From: Massilia sp. METH4
Lineage (GTDB): Bacteria > Pseudomonadota > Gammaproteobacteria > Burkholderiales > Burkholderiaceae_D
Direction: 5' to 3'
DNA length: 64,000 bases
Assembly: GCF_037094685.1 (NCBI RefSeq)
Contig: NZ_CP146614.1
Location: 1,240,001 to 1,304,000, forward strand
The notes beneath the pieces were generated by a model. It was not told the DNA's origin. It worked only from the letters and a program-made list of their open reading frames with translations, and made no database searches. Shown here piece after piece: positions 17,161 through 29,722 of this stretch; position 1 is the first letter of the stretch; each line of letters starts with the position of its first letter. Both the position numbers and the translations under genes were made by a program.

Positions 17161-18447
17161 TTAGTGTTGCTCGGCAGCAGCGGGAGGCAAGCCGCGGCGC
17201 ACTTGGCGGGCCACCAGCCACAATCCCAGCGCCGTTGCTGTAAACACCAGCTGGCCGGTCGCCAGCCACAGCACGGAACCGGCCAGCGCCGGTGCCACGA
17301 CGCCGGCGACGATGGCGCCGGCCAGCGTGGTTTCGAACGACTGGCAGGAAGCGACGGTGCCGCGGATGTGCGGGAACAGGTCGAGCGCCATCAACGTGGC
17401 GGCCGGGCCCACGACCGACATGCCAAACGTGTAGAAGAACAGCGGCAGCACGCTCCAGGGCACCGATGGCGGCATGAATACGTGATACAGCACGTTCACG
17501 CCGGCGGCTGACAGCAGGAATGCGAAGCCGATGGCGACCTGGCGTTCGAACGTGATCTTGCCGGCCAGCCGGTTGGCGAACAGGGCGCCGGTGAAGATGC
17601 CGGACACGGAAGGGATGAACAGCCACCCGAACTGGTCCGGCCCCAGGTGCAGCTGCTTGGGCAGGAATTCCGGCGCGGCGGTGATGTAGACGAACAGGCC
17701 GGCGAAGTTGAGCGCCACGATCAGCGATTTCAGGTGGAACAGCGGCGAACCAAGGATCTGCCGGTAGCTGCCCCACAGGAAGCGCGGATTGAACGGCTGG
17801 CGCTTGTGCAGCGGCAGCGTTTCCGGCAGCCGCCGCCAGCAGACGATGAACAGGCCGATGGAAAATACGAACAGCACCAGGAAGATGGCGCGCCAGTCGA
17901 ACCATTTGACGATGAAGCCGCCCATGATCGGTGCCAGCGCGGGCGCGATCGAGAAGATCATGGTCACGAGCGACAGCAGCCTGGCCGCTTCGGCGTCGTG
18001 GTACAGGTCGCGGATGATCGCCCGCCCGACCACCACGCCGGCACCCGCCGACACCCCTTGCAGGACCCGGAAGAACCACAGGTAATGCACGCTGTGCACG
18101 GCTGCGCAGCCGACGGTGCCGATCGCGAACAGTACCAGCGAGACAAGGATCACGTTGCGGCGGCCGAACGCATCGGACAGCGCGCCATGCCACAGCACCA
18201 TCGCCGCGAACGCCAGCATGTAGGCCGTGAGGCTTTGCTGCACCTCGATCGGCGTGGCGCCCAGCGACTGGCCGATTTCCGGGAAGGCCGGCAGGTAGGC
18301 GTCGATGCAGAAGGGCCCGAGCATCGACAGCGCGGCCAGCACGATGGCCAGCGATGCCTGGCTCAGCGGGCGGGTGTGCGGTTTCTTGCGTGGGGGGACC
18401 GGGGGGACCGGGTCGGGAGGGAGATTGGCTGGGGTGTCGGGGAGCAT
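17161..18447 (-). CDS. Bcr/CflA family multidrug efflux MFS transporter
   Basis: A 428-residue major facilitator with 12 predicted membrane helices, expected in the inner membrane as a drug/proton antiporter. Family features are MLGPFCIDAYLPAFPEIG in helix 1, the loop GALSDAFGRRNVI (motif A), RVLQGVSAGAGVVVGRAIIRDLY (helix 4/5, Bcr-type) and PALAPIMGGFI (motif C). The Pro-rich N-terminus (PPDPVPPVPPRK) precedes helix 1. The substrate (bicyclomycin, chloramphenicol, sulfonamides or others) cannot be read from sequence. The gene stands alone between the kinase promoter region and a cluster of hairpins. Confidence 0.88.
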   Translation of the reverse strand: MLPDTPANLPPDPVPPVPPRKKPHTRPLSQASLAIVLAALSMLGPFCIDAYLPAFPEIGQSLGATPIEVQQSLTAYMLAFAAMVLWHGALSDAFGRRNVILVSLVLFAIGTVGCAAVHSVHYLWFFRVLQGVSAGAGVVVGRAIIRDLYHDAEAARLLSLVTMIFSIAPALAPIMGGFIVKWFDWRAIFLVLFVFSIGLFIVCWRRLPETLPLHKRQPFNPRFLWGSYRQILGSPLFHLKSLIVALNFAGLFVYITAAPEFLPKQLHLGPDQFGWLFIPSVSGIFTGALFANRLAGKITFERQVAIGFAFLLSAAGVNVLYHVFMPPSVPWSVLPLFFYTFGMSVVGPAATLMALDLFPHIRGTVASCQSFETTLAGAIVAGVVAPALAGSVLWLATGQLVFTATALGLWLVARQVRRGLPPAAAEQH

Positions 18448-18507
18448 GGGTTATCGATTTTTCGATTGAACCCCAACGGCAAATGCGGGGGCAGAAGGGC
18501 CTGGAGA

Positions 18508-18595
18508 GGCGGTAGCATCCAGCTACCGCCGCTACGCAGGCGAGGAGCGGTGCTCCTCGCAATCCCTGCTACGCCCCCAGGTTTTGCACCTGGGG
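18508..18595. repeat. cluster of three hairpins between the methyltransferase and MFS genes
   Basis: Three perfect stem-loops follow one another: GGCGGTAGC / GCTACCGCC (18508-18530), GCGAGGAGC / GCTCCTCGC (18540-18560) and CCCCAGGT / ACCTGGGG (18575-18595). None is followed by a clear T run on either strand. They lie 3' of the methyltransferase gene and 5' of the MFS gene, and could attenuate or end transcription, or be a repeat family. Confidence 0.5.
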
Positions 18596-18632
18596 TTAAG
18601 ACCGGCCGCGCCGGCGCGCCAGCCGATCAGTT

Positions 18633-19859
18633 TCACTCTTCGCTTTTCGGTTTTGCTTCCTCGCGCCGATTGAACCCCGCCACCATGTCGAAGCGGAACA
18701 GCCGGCATTCGAGGGCGCCGTTGAAGAAAGGCGTCTTGCGCGATTCCTTCAGTCGCAGCAGCTTCGGCAGGTTCAGGTCGGCCGTGAACAGGTAGGCCGT
18801 CCACCCGGCGAAGCGCTGCTTGAGCGTCTTCGAGAAATCGGCGTAGAACGATTTCGCCAGCTCGTCTTCGGGCAGCGTGCTGTCGCCGCGCACGCCGATC
18901 CGCTCGCCGTACGGGGGGTTCGTCAGCAGGATGGCAGTGCCGCCTTCGGCGATGGCAACCGGCGGCTGCACCTGCTGCGCCTCGATCTGCTTCAGCGGCA
19001 CCTCGAACAGGATACCGGCATTGCGCAGGTTGTGGCGCGTCATTGCCACCATGTCGCCGGAGATGTCGGAGCCGAAGATCGTCGGTTCCGCGGGCAGCGG
19101 ATTGGGCTTGATGGCCGCCTTCATCTCCTGCCACGGAGCGGGATCGAAGTCGTGGAATTTCTCGAACGCGAAGCGGCGGCGCGCGCCGGGCGGCACGCCC
19201 TGCACCATCTGCGCGGCCTCGCAAAGGATCGTGCCGGAACCGCACATCGGGTCGAACAGCGGCATGCCTGGCTTCCAGCCGGACACGCGGAGCAGGCCCG
19301 CCGCCAGGTTTTCACGCAGCGGCGCGTCCCCCGTCTCGGTGCGCCAGCCGCGCTTGAACAGCGCCTCGCCCGAGGTATCGAGGTAGACGATGAACTGGCG
19401 CTGGTCGAGGAAGCCGGCGATGCGCATGTCCGGCTCGCGCGTGTTGACCGAGGGGCGCTTGTTGTACATGTCGCGGAAGCGGTCGCACACGGCGTCCTTG
19501 ATCTTCAGCGTCGTGAATTCGATGCTTTTTAATGGCGACTTGATCGCCGTGACATCCACGCGGATCGTGTGGTGCACGCCGAACCACTCTTCCCACGGCT
19601 GCGCGAGCACGAGGTCGTAGATGTCGTTTTCGTTCTGGTAATGGCACACGCCCATGCGCATCAGCACGCGCGAGGCGATGCGCGAATGCAGGTTGATGCG
19701 GTAGGCGTCATACAGGTCGCCCGAGCAGTGCACGCCGCCCGGCACCTGGTTGTGCACCTTCAGCGTGGGGCTTTTCGTGGTTTGCGCGATCTCGAGGAGT
19801 TCCTCGGCCAGCGCGGCTTCCATGCCGCGCGGGCATGGGCAGAAGTAGGAAGTGGTCAT
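18633..19859 (-). CDS. THUMP-domain class I SAM-dependent rRNA (guanine-N2) methyltransferase, RlmL N-terminal type
   Basis: A 408-residue RNA methyltransferase. The N-terminal third has the THUMP-type start (YFCPCPRGMEAALAEEL) and the remainder the UPF0020 methyltransferase fold, with the SAM site DPMCGSGTILCEAA near residue 200 and the catalytic NPPYG motif near residue 310. It matches the first half of E. coli RlmL, which makes m2G2445 in 23S rRNA; here the second (RlmK) half is absent, as in many betaproteobacteria. ATG 19859 is chosen because AAAGG lies upstream and an in-frame extension would consist of palindromic-repeat sequence. It is cytoplasmic and apparently monocistronic. Confidence 0.87.
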   Translation of the reverse strand: MTTSYFCPCPRGMEAALAEELLEIAQTTKSPTLKVHNQVPGGVHCSGDLYDAYRINLHSRIASRVLMRMGVCHYQNENDIYDLVLAQPWEEWFGVHHTIRVDVTAIKSPLKSIEFTTLKIKDAVCDRFRDMYNKRPSVNTREPDMRIAGFLDQRQFIVYLDTSGEALFKRGWRTETGDAPLRENLAAGLLRVSGWKPGMPLFDPMCGSGTILCEAAQMVQGVPPGARRRFAFEKFHDFDPAPWQEMKAAIKPNPLPAEPTIFGSDISGDMVAMTRHNLRNAGILFEVPLKQIEAQQVQPPVAIAEGGTAILLTNPPYGERIGVRGDSTLPEDELAKSFYADFSKTLKQRFAGWTAYLFTADLNLPKLLRLKESRKTPFFNGALECRLFRFDMVAGFNRREEAKPKSEE

Positions 19860-19890
19860 CGGTGTACCTTTGTCCGTTGGGAAATGCTTT

Positions 19891-20008
19891 GGTGTCGAAC
19901 ATCTTTTTTCGCAGAAAAAAGGTGTGCGACACCGGTTTTTGTTGATCGACGCCGGAAAAGAAAACCGGTGTCGCACACCTTTTCCCAAGGGAAAAGATGT
20001 GCGACACC
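19891..20008. repeat. inverted pair of GGTGTCG-type palindromic repeats (BIME-like)
   Basis: Two hairpin elements face each other. Element 1 (19891-19933) starts GGTGTCGAACATC and ends GGTGTGCGACACC. Element 2 (19967-20008) starts GGTGTCGCACACC and ends ATGTGCGACACC with 20-bp arms and one mismatch. The inner arms (19921-19939 and 19961-19979) are a perfect 19-bp inverted repeat, so the whole can also fold as one large stem. It lies between the hemJ-like stop and the methyltransferase start. Confidence 0.8.
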
Positions 20009-20028
20009 AATGCTTTCTCTGCCGCGGG

Positions 20029-20457
20029 TCAGAACGGCTTTACAACTACCAGGATCACGATCGCCAGCAGCAACAGCACGGGCACTTCGTTGAACCAGCG
20101 GTAGAACACGTGGCCGCGTTTGTTCACGCCGCGCTCGAACTTTTTCAGCAGCGAGCCGCAAGCGTGGTGGTAGCCGAGCACGAGCACCACGAAGGTGAGC
20201 TTGGCGTGCAGCCAGCCGGGCAGCTTCATGCCGTCCGGCGACTGGTATTGCATCCATGTGAGGATCAGGCCGAAGACGATGGCCGGCACGGCCAGCATCG
20301 TCATGAACCGGTACAGCTTGCGGGCCATCAGCAGCAGGCGCTCCGTCGTCGGGCCCGGCGTTTCCTGCGCCAGGTTCACGAAGATGCGCGGCAGATAGAA
20401 CAGGCCGGCGAACCAGGAGGTGATGAAGACGATGTGCAGTGCCTTGATCCAGAGCAT
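20029..20457 (-). CDS. hemJ: HemJ-like / CopD-family membrane protein (putative protoporphyrinogen IX oxidase)
   Basis: A 142-residue integral membrane protein with four hydrophobic segments. The HemJ/UPF0093 features are visible: WIKALHIVFITSWFAGLFYLPR at the N-terminus with the early conserved His (residue 8), WLHAKL in the third segment and FNEVPVLLLL near the C-terminus. HemJ oxidises protoporphyrinogen IX to protoporphyrin IX in heme synthesis and is found in many Gram-negatives lacking HemG or HemY; the assignment follows family similarity. Length fits the family. ATG 20457 is used because the protein then starts directly at the conserved first helix. It is co-directional with proA upstream and is followed by the paired repeats. 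Confidence 0.8.
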   Translation of the reverse strand: MLWIKALHIVFITSWFAGLFYLPRIFVNLAQETPGPTTERLLLMARKLYRFMTMLAVPAIVFGLILTWMQYQSPDGMKLPGWLHAKLTFVVLVLGYHHACGSLLKKFERGVNKRGHVFYRWFNEVPVLLLLAIVILVVVKPF

Positions 20458-20493
20458 TGAATTCCTTAGTTCTTGGTTAGAGGGGCGCAGCAG

Positions 20494-20526
20494 GGTTTCG
20501 TGGAGCATGCTCCACGCCTGCGAAAC
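20494..20526. terminator. hairpin 3' of proA
   Basis: The perfect 16-bp palindrome GTGGAGCATGCTCCAC (20500-20515) is flanked by GTTTC and GAAAC that can extend the stem with bulges. It lies between the proA stop (20578) and the hemJ-like start (20457). There is no T run, so it could be a weak terminator or a processing hairpin. Confidence 0.35.
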
Positions 20527-20577
20527 GGTGTTGGCTTGCGAGCCATCACCTGTCCAGGCCCTGGGCTGTCCCTTTGG

Positions 20578-21855
20578 TTACGAACGCACTTCGCCGTGGC
20601 CGAACACCACGTACTTCAGGGACGTCAGTCCCTCCAGCCCCACCGGCCCGCGCGCATGCAGCTTGTCGTTCGAGATGCCGATCTCCGCGCCCAGGCCGTA
20701 TTCGAAGCCGTCCGCGAAGCGGGTCGACGCATTGACCATCACCGAAGCCGAATCGACTTCGCGCAGGAAGCGCATCGCGGCGCTGTAGTCCTCGGTGACG
20801 ATCGCCTCGGTGTGCTTCGACGACCACGTGTTGATATGGTCCATCGCCGCATCGATGCCGTCCACCACGCGCACGGCCAGGATCGGTGCCAGGTACTCGG
20901 TCGCCCAGTCCTGCTCGGTCGCCTGCGCCAGGTGCGGGTACCCCGCCGCAGACAATATCGCGAACGCGTCGTCGTCGGCGCGCAGTTCCACCTGCTCGGT
21001 CGCGTACAGCTTCGCCAGCTCGGGCAGCACGGCCGGGGCAATGGTACGCTCGACCAGCAGCGTTTCCATCGTGTTGCAGGTGCCGTAGCGGTGGCACTTG
21101 GCGTTGAAGCCGATGTCCAGTGCCTTCTTCATGTCGGCCTTGGCGTCGATGTACACGTGGCAGATGCCGTCCAGGTGCTTGATCATCGGCACCGTGGCTT
21201 CTTCCATCAGGCGGGCGATCAGGCCCTTGCCGCCGCGCGGGACGATCACGTCGACGTATTGCGGCATCGTGATCAGGGCGCCCACGGCTGCGCGGTCGGT
21301 GGTTTCCACGACTTGAACTCCATCGGCCGGAAGGCCTGCCCCCAGCAGGCCTTCCTTGACGATCTTCGCCAGCGCGCGGTTGCAGTGGATCGCCTCGGAG
21401 CCGCCGCGCAGGATCGTGGCGTTGCCGCTCTTGATGCACAGGCCGGCCGCGTCCACCGTCACGTTCGGGCGCGCTTCATAGATGATGCCGATGACGCCCA
21501 GCGGCACGCGCATCTGCCCGACCTGGATGCCGGTCGGGCGCACCTTCATGTTCGAGATCTCGCCCACCGGGTCCGGCAGCGCGACGATCTGGCGCAGGCC
21601 TTCGACCATCGTGGCGATCGCCTTGTCCGACAGCGTGAGGCGGTCGACCATGGCCGGCGCCAGGCCGTTGGCGCGCGCCGCTTCCAGGTCTTGCCCGTTC
21701 GCCGCGCGCAGCGCGTCGGCGTCGCGTTCGATCGCATCGGCGATCAGCGACAGCGCCTTGTTGCGCGTGGCGCTGTCGGCACGCGCCATCGCGCGCGAGG
21801 CGGCGCGGGCACGCTTGCCCAGCGCTTCCATGTACTCTTTCACTTCCGTGCTCAT
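20578..21855 (-). CDS. proA: gamma-glutamyl phosphate reductase (glutamate-5-semialdehyde dehydrogenase)
   Basis: A 425-residue ProA, which reduces gamma-glutamyl phosphate to glutamate-5-semialdehyde with NADPH, the second step of proline synthesis in the cytoplasm. Visible features: [15 protein letters not shown] and [11 protein letters not shown] (NADP-binding region), and the catalytic Cys in [19 protein letters not shown]. The C-terminus keeps [23 protein letters not shown] and GPVGLEGL. Length is the usual one for the family. It starts 6 bp after the holA stop and is the last gene of the leuS-lptE-holA-proA operon. ATG 21855 is used. Confidence 0.97.
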   Translation of the reverse strand: MSTEVKEYMEALGKRARAASRAMARADSATRNKALSLIADAIERDADALRAANGQDLEAARANGLAPAMVDRLTLSDKAIATMVEGLRQIVALPDPVGEISNMKVRPTGIQVGQMRVPLGVIGIIYEARPNVTVDAAGLCIKSGNATILRGGSEAIHCNRALAKIVKEGLLGAGLPADGVQVVETTDRAAVGALITMPQYVDVIVPRGGKGLIARLMEEATVPMIKHLDGICHVYIDAKADMKKALDIGFNAKCHRYGTCNTMETLLVERTIAPAVLPELAKLYATEQVELRADDDAFAILSAAGYPHLAQATEQDWATEYLAPILAVRVVDGIDAAMDHINTWSSKHTEAIVTEDYSAAMRFLREVDSASVMVNASTRFADGFEYGLGAEIGISNDKLHARGPVGLEGLTSLKYVVFGHGEVRS

Positions 21856-21860
21856 GATTG

Positions 21861-22877
21861 TTATCCTCGTGCTACCTTCAGCGCCAGTTGCAGCATGGCG
21901 TCCCACTGGTCGCCGGCATACGCCTTGGCGCGCAAGCCCTTGACCATCCTGTCGACCTGGGAAGCCTGCCGCAAAGCCTCTTCCAGCGTGGCCAGCGAAA
22001 CGCGGCGCAGCGCCGGTTCCATCATCCGCTCGCGCGGCCCCCAGATGCGGTATTCCTTCAGCAGCGCGGCCAGCGGGCGGCCCTGCGCCATTCCTGCCTT
22101 TAATTTTAGCAGCGTGCGGATCTCTTCCGAGACGGCCCACAGCACCAGCGGCAGCGCCTCGCCCTCGCCTTTCAGGCCCTCGAGCATGCGCACCAGCCGG
22201 GCCGGATCGCCCAGCAGCATCGCTTCCGACAGCTTGAAGACGTCGTAGCGCGCCACGTTCAGCACGGCGTCGTGCACCTGCTCATACGTCAGTTTTCCAG
22301 GCTCGTGCAGCAAGCCCAGTTTCTGGATTTCCTGGTGGGCCGCCAGCAGGTTGCCTTCCACGCGGTCGGCGATGAAATCCAGGCTTTGCCGGTCCGCGCT
22401 CTGCCCCTGCATCGAGAGGCGCAGCGAGATCCAGTTCGGCAGCTGGGCGCGCTCCACGTTCGGGATTTCGATGTACACGGCGGCGCTCTGCAAGGCGGCA
22501 ACCCACGCGGCCTTCGCGGTCTGCCAGTCCAGCTTCGGCAGCGTGATCAGCGTGAGATTGTCCGGCGACAGGTTCTTCACATAGGCCTGCAGCGCGGCGC
22601 CGCCATCCTTGCCCGGCTTGCCGGTGGGGATACGCAACTCGATCAGCTTCTTGTCGCCGAACAGCGAGAGTTCCTGGTTGGCGGCCAGCAGCTCGCCCCA
22701 CTTGAAGCTGCGTTCCACCGTGAGCACGTCGCGCTCCGAATACCCCTGGGCGCGGGCGGCGCGGCGGATCTTGTCCGCCGCTTCCAGCGCCAGCAGGTGC
22801 TCGTCGCTCGTGATCACGTACAGCGGCGCCAGGGTCTTGGCCAGGTGGCCCTCCAGCGCATCGGCGCGCAGTTGCAT
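21861..22877 (-). CDS. holA: DNA polymerase III subunit delta
   Basis: A 338-residue delta subunit of the DNA polymerase III clamp loader, which opens the beta clamp during replication. The start [25 protein letters not shown] and the [21 protein letters not shown] segment are typical of HolA. Family features in the middle are [19 protein letters not shown] and [15 protein letters not shown]. Conservation is modest, as usual for this protein, and the gene order with lptE and leuS supports the call. The ATG at 22877 lies one base downstream of the lptE stop codon (22879-22881), so the two are probably translationally coupled. Confidence 0.95.
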   Translation of the reverse strand: MQLRADALEGHLAKTLAPLYVITSDEHLLALEAADKIRRAARAQGYSERDVLTVERSFKWGELLAANQELSLFGDKKLIELRIPTGKPGKDGGAALQAYVKNLSPDNLTLITLPKLDWQTAKAAWVAALQSAAVYIEIPNVERAQLPNWISLRLSMQGQSADRQSLDFIADRVEGNLLAAHQEIQKLGLLHEPGKLTYEQVHDAVLNVARYDVFKLSEAMLLGDPARLVRMLEGLKGEGEALPLVLWAVSEEIRTLLKLKAGMAQGRPLAALLKEYRIWGPRERMMEPALRRVSLATLEEALRQASQVDRMVKGLRAKAYAGDQWDAMLQLALKVARG

Positions 22878-22878
22878 G

Positions 22879-23577
22879 TTATTCCTGGCGCGTCGGCAGT
22901 GCCGGTTCGGTAACGGGTTCGGCCGGGGCGGACGACGGCTGCACCGTCGTGGGCGCACTGGAGGACGCACCGGCGGGTGCCGCGACGGAACCGGGCGACA
23001 CGACGCCCGGCAAGGTCAGCGGGCTGACGGTGCTGGTCGGCGTGGCGTTCGGGCGCGACGGCTTGATCGCGGCCATGCGGCGCATCATCTGCTGCACCAG
23101 GTCCTTCTGCATGTCGCGGTACAGCTGCGCCTCTTCCTGTTCCTTCGCCAGCAGCTGCGTTTCGCTGAACGTGATCGAGCGCGTCAGCGTGATCTGCGTG
23201 GGACCCAGCAGTTCCGTGCCGGCGTTGTCCTTCACACGGAACACGATGTTATACGACAGCAGGTACTCGCTGACCCGGCCGGCGCTGTTCAGCGACAGGA
23301 TCGACTTGCTGCGCGTCTTGTCCGGGTCGGTGATGACCTCGATCGTGGCATCCGCGGACTGCGGCGTGTTCACCACGACGGTATTGCCGTTGACGCGGAT
23401 ATTGCGCTTCAACTCGATGGCCAGCGGCGACGACTCCGGCAGGCCGACATACATGGAGGCGAACGGCAGCGTGTAATTGCCGCCCGAGCCGCGCAGGTGG
23501 AAACCGCAGGCGGAGACAGTACCAGCCAGCGCGGCGACCAGCACCGTATTACGGATAAGACCTTTCAGAGTCGTCAT
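22879..23577 (-). CDS. lptE: LPS-assembly lipoprotein LptE
   Basis: A 232-residue lipoprotein. The N-terminus has a signal peptide with a lipobox (LAGTVSACGFHLRG, Cys about 24), and the CGFHLRG motif is the LptE hallmark. In the outer membrane it plugs the LptD barrel so that LPS reaches the cell surface; lptD itself lies at 45561. The last 60 or so residues are a Pro/Ser/Thr/Ala-rich low-complexity tail, longer than in E. coli. It lies between leuS and holA in the conserved order. Confidence 0.93.
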   Translation of the reverse strand: MTTLKGLIRNTVLVAALAGTVSACGFHLRGSGGNYTLPFASMYVGLPESSPLAIELKRNIRVNGNTVVVNTPQSADATIEVITDPDKTRSKSILSLNSAGRVSEYLLSYNIVFRVKDNAGTELLGPTQITLTRSITFSETQLLAKEQEEAQLYRDMQKDLVQQMMRRMAAIKPSRPNATPTSTVSPLTLPGVVSPGSVAAPAGASSSAPTTVQPSSAPAEPVTEPALPTRQE

Positions 23578-23582
23578 ATGCT

Positions 23583-27095
<3,513 letters not shown>

Positions 27096-27183
27096 ATTTG
27101 GTTCACAAATCTTGTTCCCCTCCCCCGCTTTTTCGCGGCCTGCGGCACGCCTATGCTGGCAGCTCATCTTTTGGGAGGCAATC

Positions 27184-27972
27184 ATGCAACTGGATCTGAA
27201 CGACAAGACCGCGCTGGTCAGCGCATCCACCTCGGGCATCGGCTTCGCCATCGCCGACCAGCTGCTGCAAGAAGGCGCCACCGTCATCGTCAACGGCCGC
27301 AGCGAGGCCACGGTGGCGAAGGCCATGACCGCGTTGCGCGACCGGCATGGGGCGGACCGCGTGCTGCCGCTGGCGATCGATCTTTCCGTGGCGGGCGCGG
27401 AACAGGAAGCGGCCGAGCGCTATCCGCGCGTGGATATCCTGGTCAACAACATGGGCACCTATGCCCTCAGCGACTTCTTCGAAACGAGCGACGAGGACTG
27501 GCAGCGCATGTTCGACACCAATGTGTGGAGCGGCGTGCGCCTCGCCCGCACCTACATGAAAGGCATGCTGGAGCGGGGTACGGGCCGCGTGGTGTTCATC
27601 TCCAGCGAAGTGGCGCTGACGCCGATGGCGGCGATGGCGCACTACAGCGCCAGCAAGGCCACGCAGCTGTCGATCTCGCGCAGCCTGGCCGAGCTGACGA
27701 AGGGTACCGCGGTCACGGTGAACGCCGTGCTGCCGGGGCCGACGGAAACGGAAAGCCTGAAGTCGTTCATCGAATCGGTCAACCCCGGCCTGCCGTATGC
27801 GGAGGCGGAGCGCAAGTTCATGAGCGAAAACCGGCCTTCCTCGCTGATCTATCGGCTGGCCAAGCCGGAAGAAGTGGCCAATGTGGTCGCCTTCCTGGCC
27901 AGCCCCCGTGCCGCGGTGGTCAATGGCGCGGCGATCCGGGCCGAAGGCGGCACGGTGCCGACGATCGCCTGA
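27184..27972 (+). CDS. short-chain dehydrogenase/reductase (SDR)
   Basis: A 262-residue classical SDR oxidoreductase using NAD(P). The cofactor motif is SASTSGIGFAIA (residues about 13-24), the structural motif NNMG is present, and the catalytic triad is Ser in FISSEVA with YSASK (Tyr, Lys). The C-terminus ends with ASPRAAVVNGAAIRAEGG. The substrate is not readable. A strong ribosome site (GGGAGG) precedes ATG 27184. It lies between the AraC and LysR regulators, as is common for accessory detoxification enzymes. Confidence 0.9.
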   Translation: MQLDLNDKTALVSASTSGIGFAIADQLLQEGATVIVNGRSEATVAKAMTALRDRHGADRVLPLAIDLSVAGAEQEAAERYPRVDILVNNMGTYALSDFFETSDEDWQRMFDTNVWSGVRLARTYMKGMLERGTGRVVFISSEVALTPMAAMAHYSASKATQLSISRSLAELTKGTAVTVNAVLPGPTETESLKSFIESVNPGLPYAEAERKFMSENRPSSLIYRLAKPEEVANVVAFLASPRAAVVNGAAIRAEGGTVPTIA

Positions 27973-28028
27973 AGCCCGGCCGCGACGCCGCTGCTATACT
28001 CGGCCGATCTGGATAGCGAGGGCAAGGC

Positions 28029-28952
28029 TTGGATAACCGCAGCGGCGACATGCAGGTATTCGTGAAGGTAGTGGAAACGGGCAGCTTTTCCGCCACCGCC
28101 CAGCTGCTCGATCTTTCTCCTTCGGCCGTAAGCAAGCTCGTCTCCCGCATCGAGCAGAGACTGGGCGTGCAACTGTTCAAGCGTTCCACCCGGCACCTGG
28201 CGCTGACGGCGGAGGGGCGCGAGTTCTATGACAGCAGCGTGCGCATCCTGCACGATATCGACGACGCGGAGCAGCGCATCGCGCGGCGCTCCGGACAGAT
28301 TCGCGGCAAGCTGCGGGTCAACGTGTCGCTCCCCTTCGGCCAGCACTACGTGGTGCCCATGCTGATGGAGTTCAGCAGCCTCTATCCCGATATCGCCGTC
28401 GATATCTCGCTGACCGATGCGAAGGTGGAATTGCAGCGCGACGAGGTCGACGTCGCCGTGCGCATGGGGCCATTGGACGATGTCTCCTACCGCGCCCGCA
28501 ATCTCGGCCGTAGCCGGATGGCCGTGGTGGCGGCGCCCTCCTACCTGGAGCGCCATGGCGCGCCGCATACCCCGGCGGACCTGGCGGGCCACCGCTGCCT
28601 CGGCTTCAACTTCCGCCGCGCCACCGGCGAATGGCCGTTCCGGGTCGGCGATGAGTTCGTGCACCTGGCGGTGGCGGGCGGCATGCTGACCAATAACGGC
28701 GAGACGATGCGCCAGCTCACCTTGCAGGGCCTCGGCATCAGCCGGCTCGGGCTGTTCCACGTGTACGACGATCTCCAGCGAGGCGACCTCGTCGAACTGC
28801 TGCCGGATTTCAATGCCGGCGACGTGGAAGAGATCAACCTCATCTTCCTGAACCAGCGCCACATGGCGCCGCGCATCCGCGCCTTCATCGACTTCGCCGT
28901 GGAGCGGCTAGCGCCGATCCTGCGAGTCAACGGCGGGCTCCCGCCGGGTTGA
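28029..28952 (+). CDS. LysR-family transcriptional regulator
   Basis: A 307-residue LTTR. N-terminal winged helix-turn-helix (FVKVVETGSFSATAQLLDLSP, SAVSKLVSRIEQRLGVQLF) and a C-terminal inducer-binding half starting at about residue 90 (GKLRVNVSLPFGQHYVVP). The start is TTG at 28029, with GAGG a few bases upstream; ATG 28050 is an alternative and would lose seven residues. The inducer is unknown. It lies between the SDR and VOC genes on the same strand. Confidence 0.9.
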   Translation: MDNRSGDMQVFVKVVETGSFSATAQLLDLSPSAVSKLVSRIEQRLGVQLFKRSTRHLALTAEGREFYDSSVRILHDIDDAEQRIARRSGQIRGKLRVNVSLPFGQHYVVPMLMEFSSLYPDIAVDISLTDAKVELQRDEVDVAVRMGPLDDVSYRARNLGRSRMAVVAAPSYLERHGAPHTPADLAGHRCLGFNFRRATGEWPFRVGDEFVHLAVAGGMLTNNGETMRQLTLQGLGISRLGLFHVYDDLQRGDLVELLPDFNAGDVEEINLIFLNQRHMAPRIRAFIDFAVERLAPILRVNGGLPPG

Positions 28953-29031
28953 TCGCCACCTTCCATTTTTCCAATCGAGGGCCGAGCCGCCGTGCCATGA
29001 TGCCCGGATCGATAACCGAAAGGAGACCACC

Positions 29032-29397
29032 ATGATCAAAGGTTTGCGCACCGCCATCTACCCCGTGAAGGACCTGCCCGCCGCGAAGGCGTGGTATGCC
29101 GAGGTATTCGGTACCGCGCCCTATTTCGACCAGCCGTTTTACGTGGGCTTCAATATCGGCGGCTTCGAGCTTGGCTTGCAGCCGGACGGTGAGCCCGGCA
29201 AGGCCGGCGCCCAGGTGTACTGGGGCGTGGACGATATCGAAGCCGAGGTGGAACGCATCGTCGGCTTGGGCGCCGGCATCCACTCGGCCATCCAGGATGT
29301 GGGCGAAGGGATCAAGGTCGCCGAACTGGCCGATCCGTTCGGCAACGTGATTGGGCTCATCTGCAATCCGCACTTCGACACGGCGGCCGTTCGCTGA
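29032..29397 (+). CDS. VOC-family (glyoxalase-like) protein
   Basis: A 121-residue vicinal-oxygen-chelate protein, a small metal-binding fold used by glyoxalases, dioxygenases and fosfomycin-resistance enzymes. The paired beta-alpha-beta motifs are visible (IYPVKDLPAAKAWYAEVFG at the start and KVAELADPFGNVIGLICNP at the end). The specific reaction is not known. A clear ribosome site, AAAGGAGACC, precedes the ATG. It follows the LysR gene on the same strand. Confidence 0.85.
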   Translation: MIKGLRTAIYPVKDLPAAKAWYAEVFGTAPYFDQPFYVGFNIGGFELGLQPDGEPGKAGAQVYWGVDDIEAEVERIVGLGAGIHSAIQDVGEGIKVAELADPFGNVIGLICNPHFDTAAVR

Positions 29398-29402
29398 TTT
29401 TG

Positions 29403-29475
29403 ATATACGTTCAATACACGAACCGTATATTGAACGCCGTTGTGCTAATATACGTTCCATATATAGAACGCATAT
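29403..29475. promoter_or_regulatory. two related inverted repeats upstream of the ParD-like/map operon
   Basis: The first pair is CGTTCAATA (29408-29416) against TATTGAACG (29428-29436). The second is ATATACGTTC (29448-29457) against GAACGCATAT (29466-29475), 9 of 10 bases paired. Each left arm is preceded by ATATA, so ATATACGTTCAATA and ATATACGTTCCATA are a direct repeat 45 bp apart. The position just before a predicted ribbon-helix-helix antitoxin gene suggests autoregulation by that protein. Confidence 0.55.
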
Positions 29476-29488
29476 AAAGGACAACAAG

Positions 29489-29722
29489 ATGGGCATCGTC
29501 AAGATCTCCGACCAGATGCATGAAAACCTGCGCATCGCCAGCGGCGCCCTGAGCCGCTCGATCAATGCGCAGGCCGAGCACTGGTTGCGCATCGGCCTGC
29601 TGGCCGAAACCAATCCCGACCTGAACTACAGCGAACTGTGCCAACTGCTGCTGCGCGGCGACACCGGCCAGGGCCCGCTGCGCCTCACGCCCGTGAAAGG
29701 GGAGGCGCTGCACGATGCGTAA
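29489..29722 (+). CDS. ParD-like antitoxin family protein (no toxin gene)
   Basis: A 77-residue protein of the ParD-like family (ribbon-helix-helix DNA-binding fold of type II antitoxins). Visible motif: MGIVKISDQMHENLRIASGA at the start and LSRSINAQAEHWLRIGLLAE as the first helix of the fold. The ParD partner toxin ParE is absent; instead the stop overlaps the ATG of a methionine aminopeptidase gene by 8 bp (29715-29722). A ParD-like gene upstream of map is a recurrent arrangement in proteobacteria as far as I recall, so the pair may be autoregulated by the small protein. ATG 29489 has AAAGGACAAC upstream. Confidence 0.8.
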   Translation: MGIVKISDQMHENLRIASGALSRSINAQAEHWLRIGLLAETNPDLNYSELCQLLLRGDTGQGPLRLTPVKGEALHDA

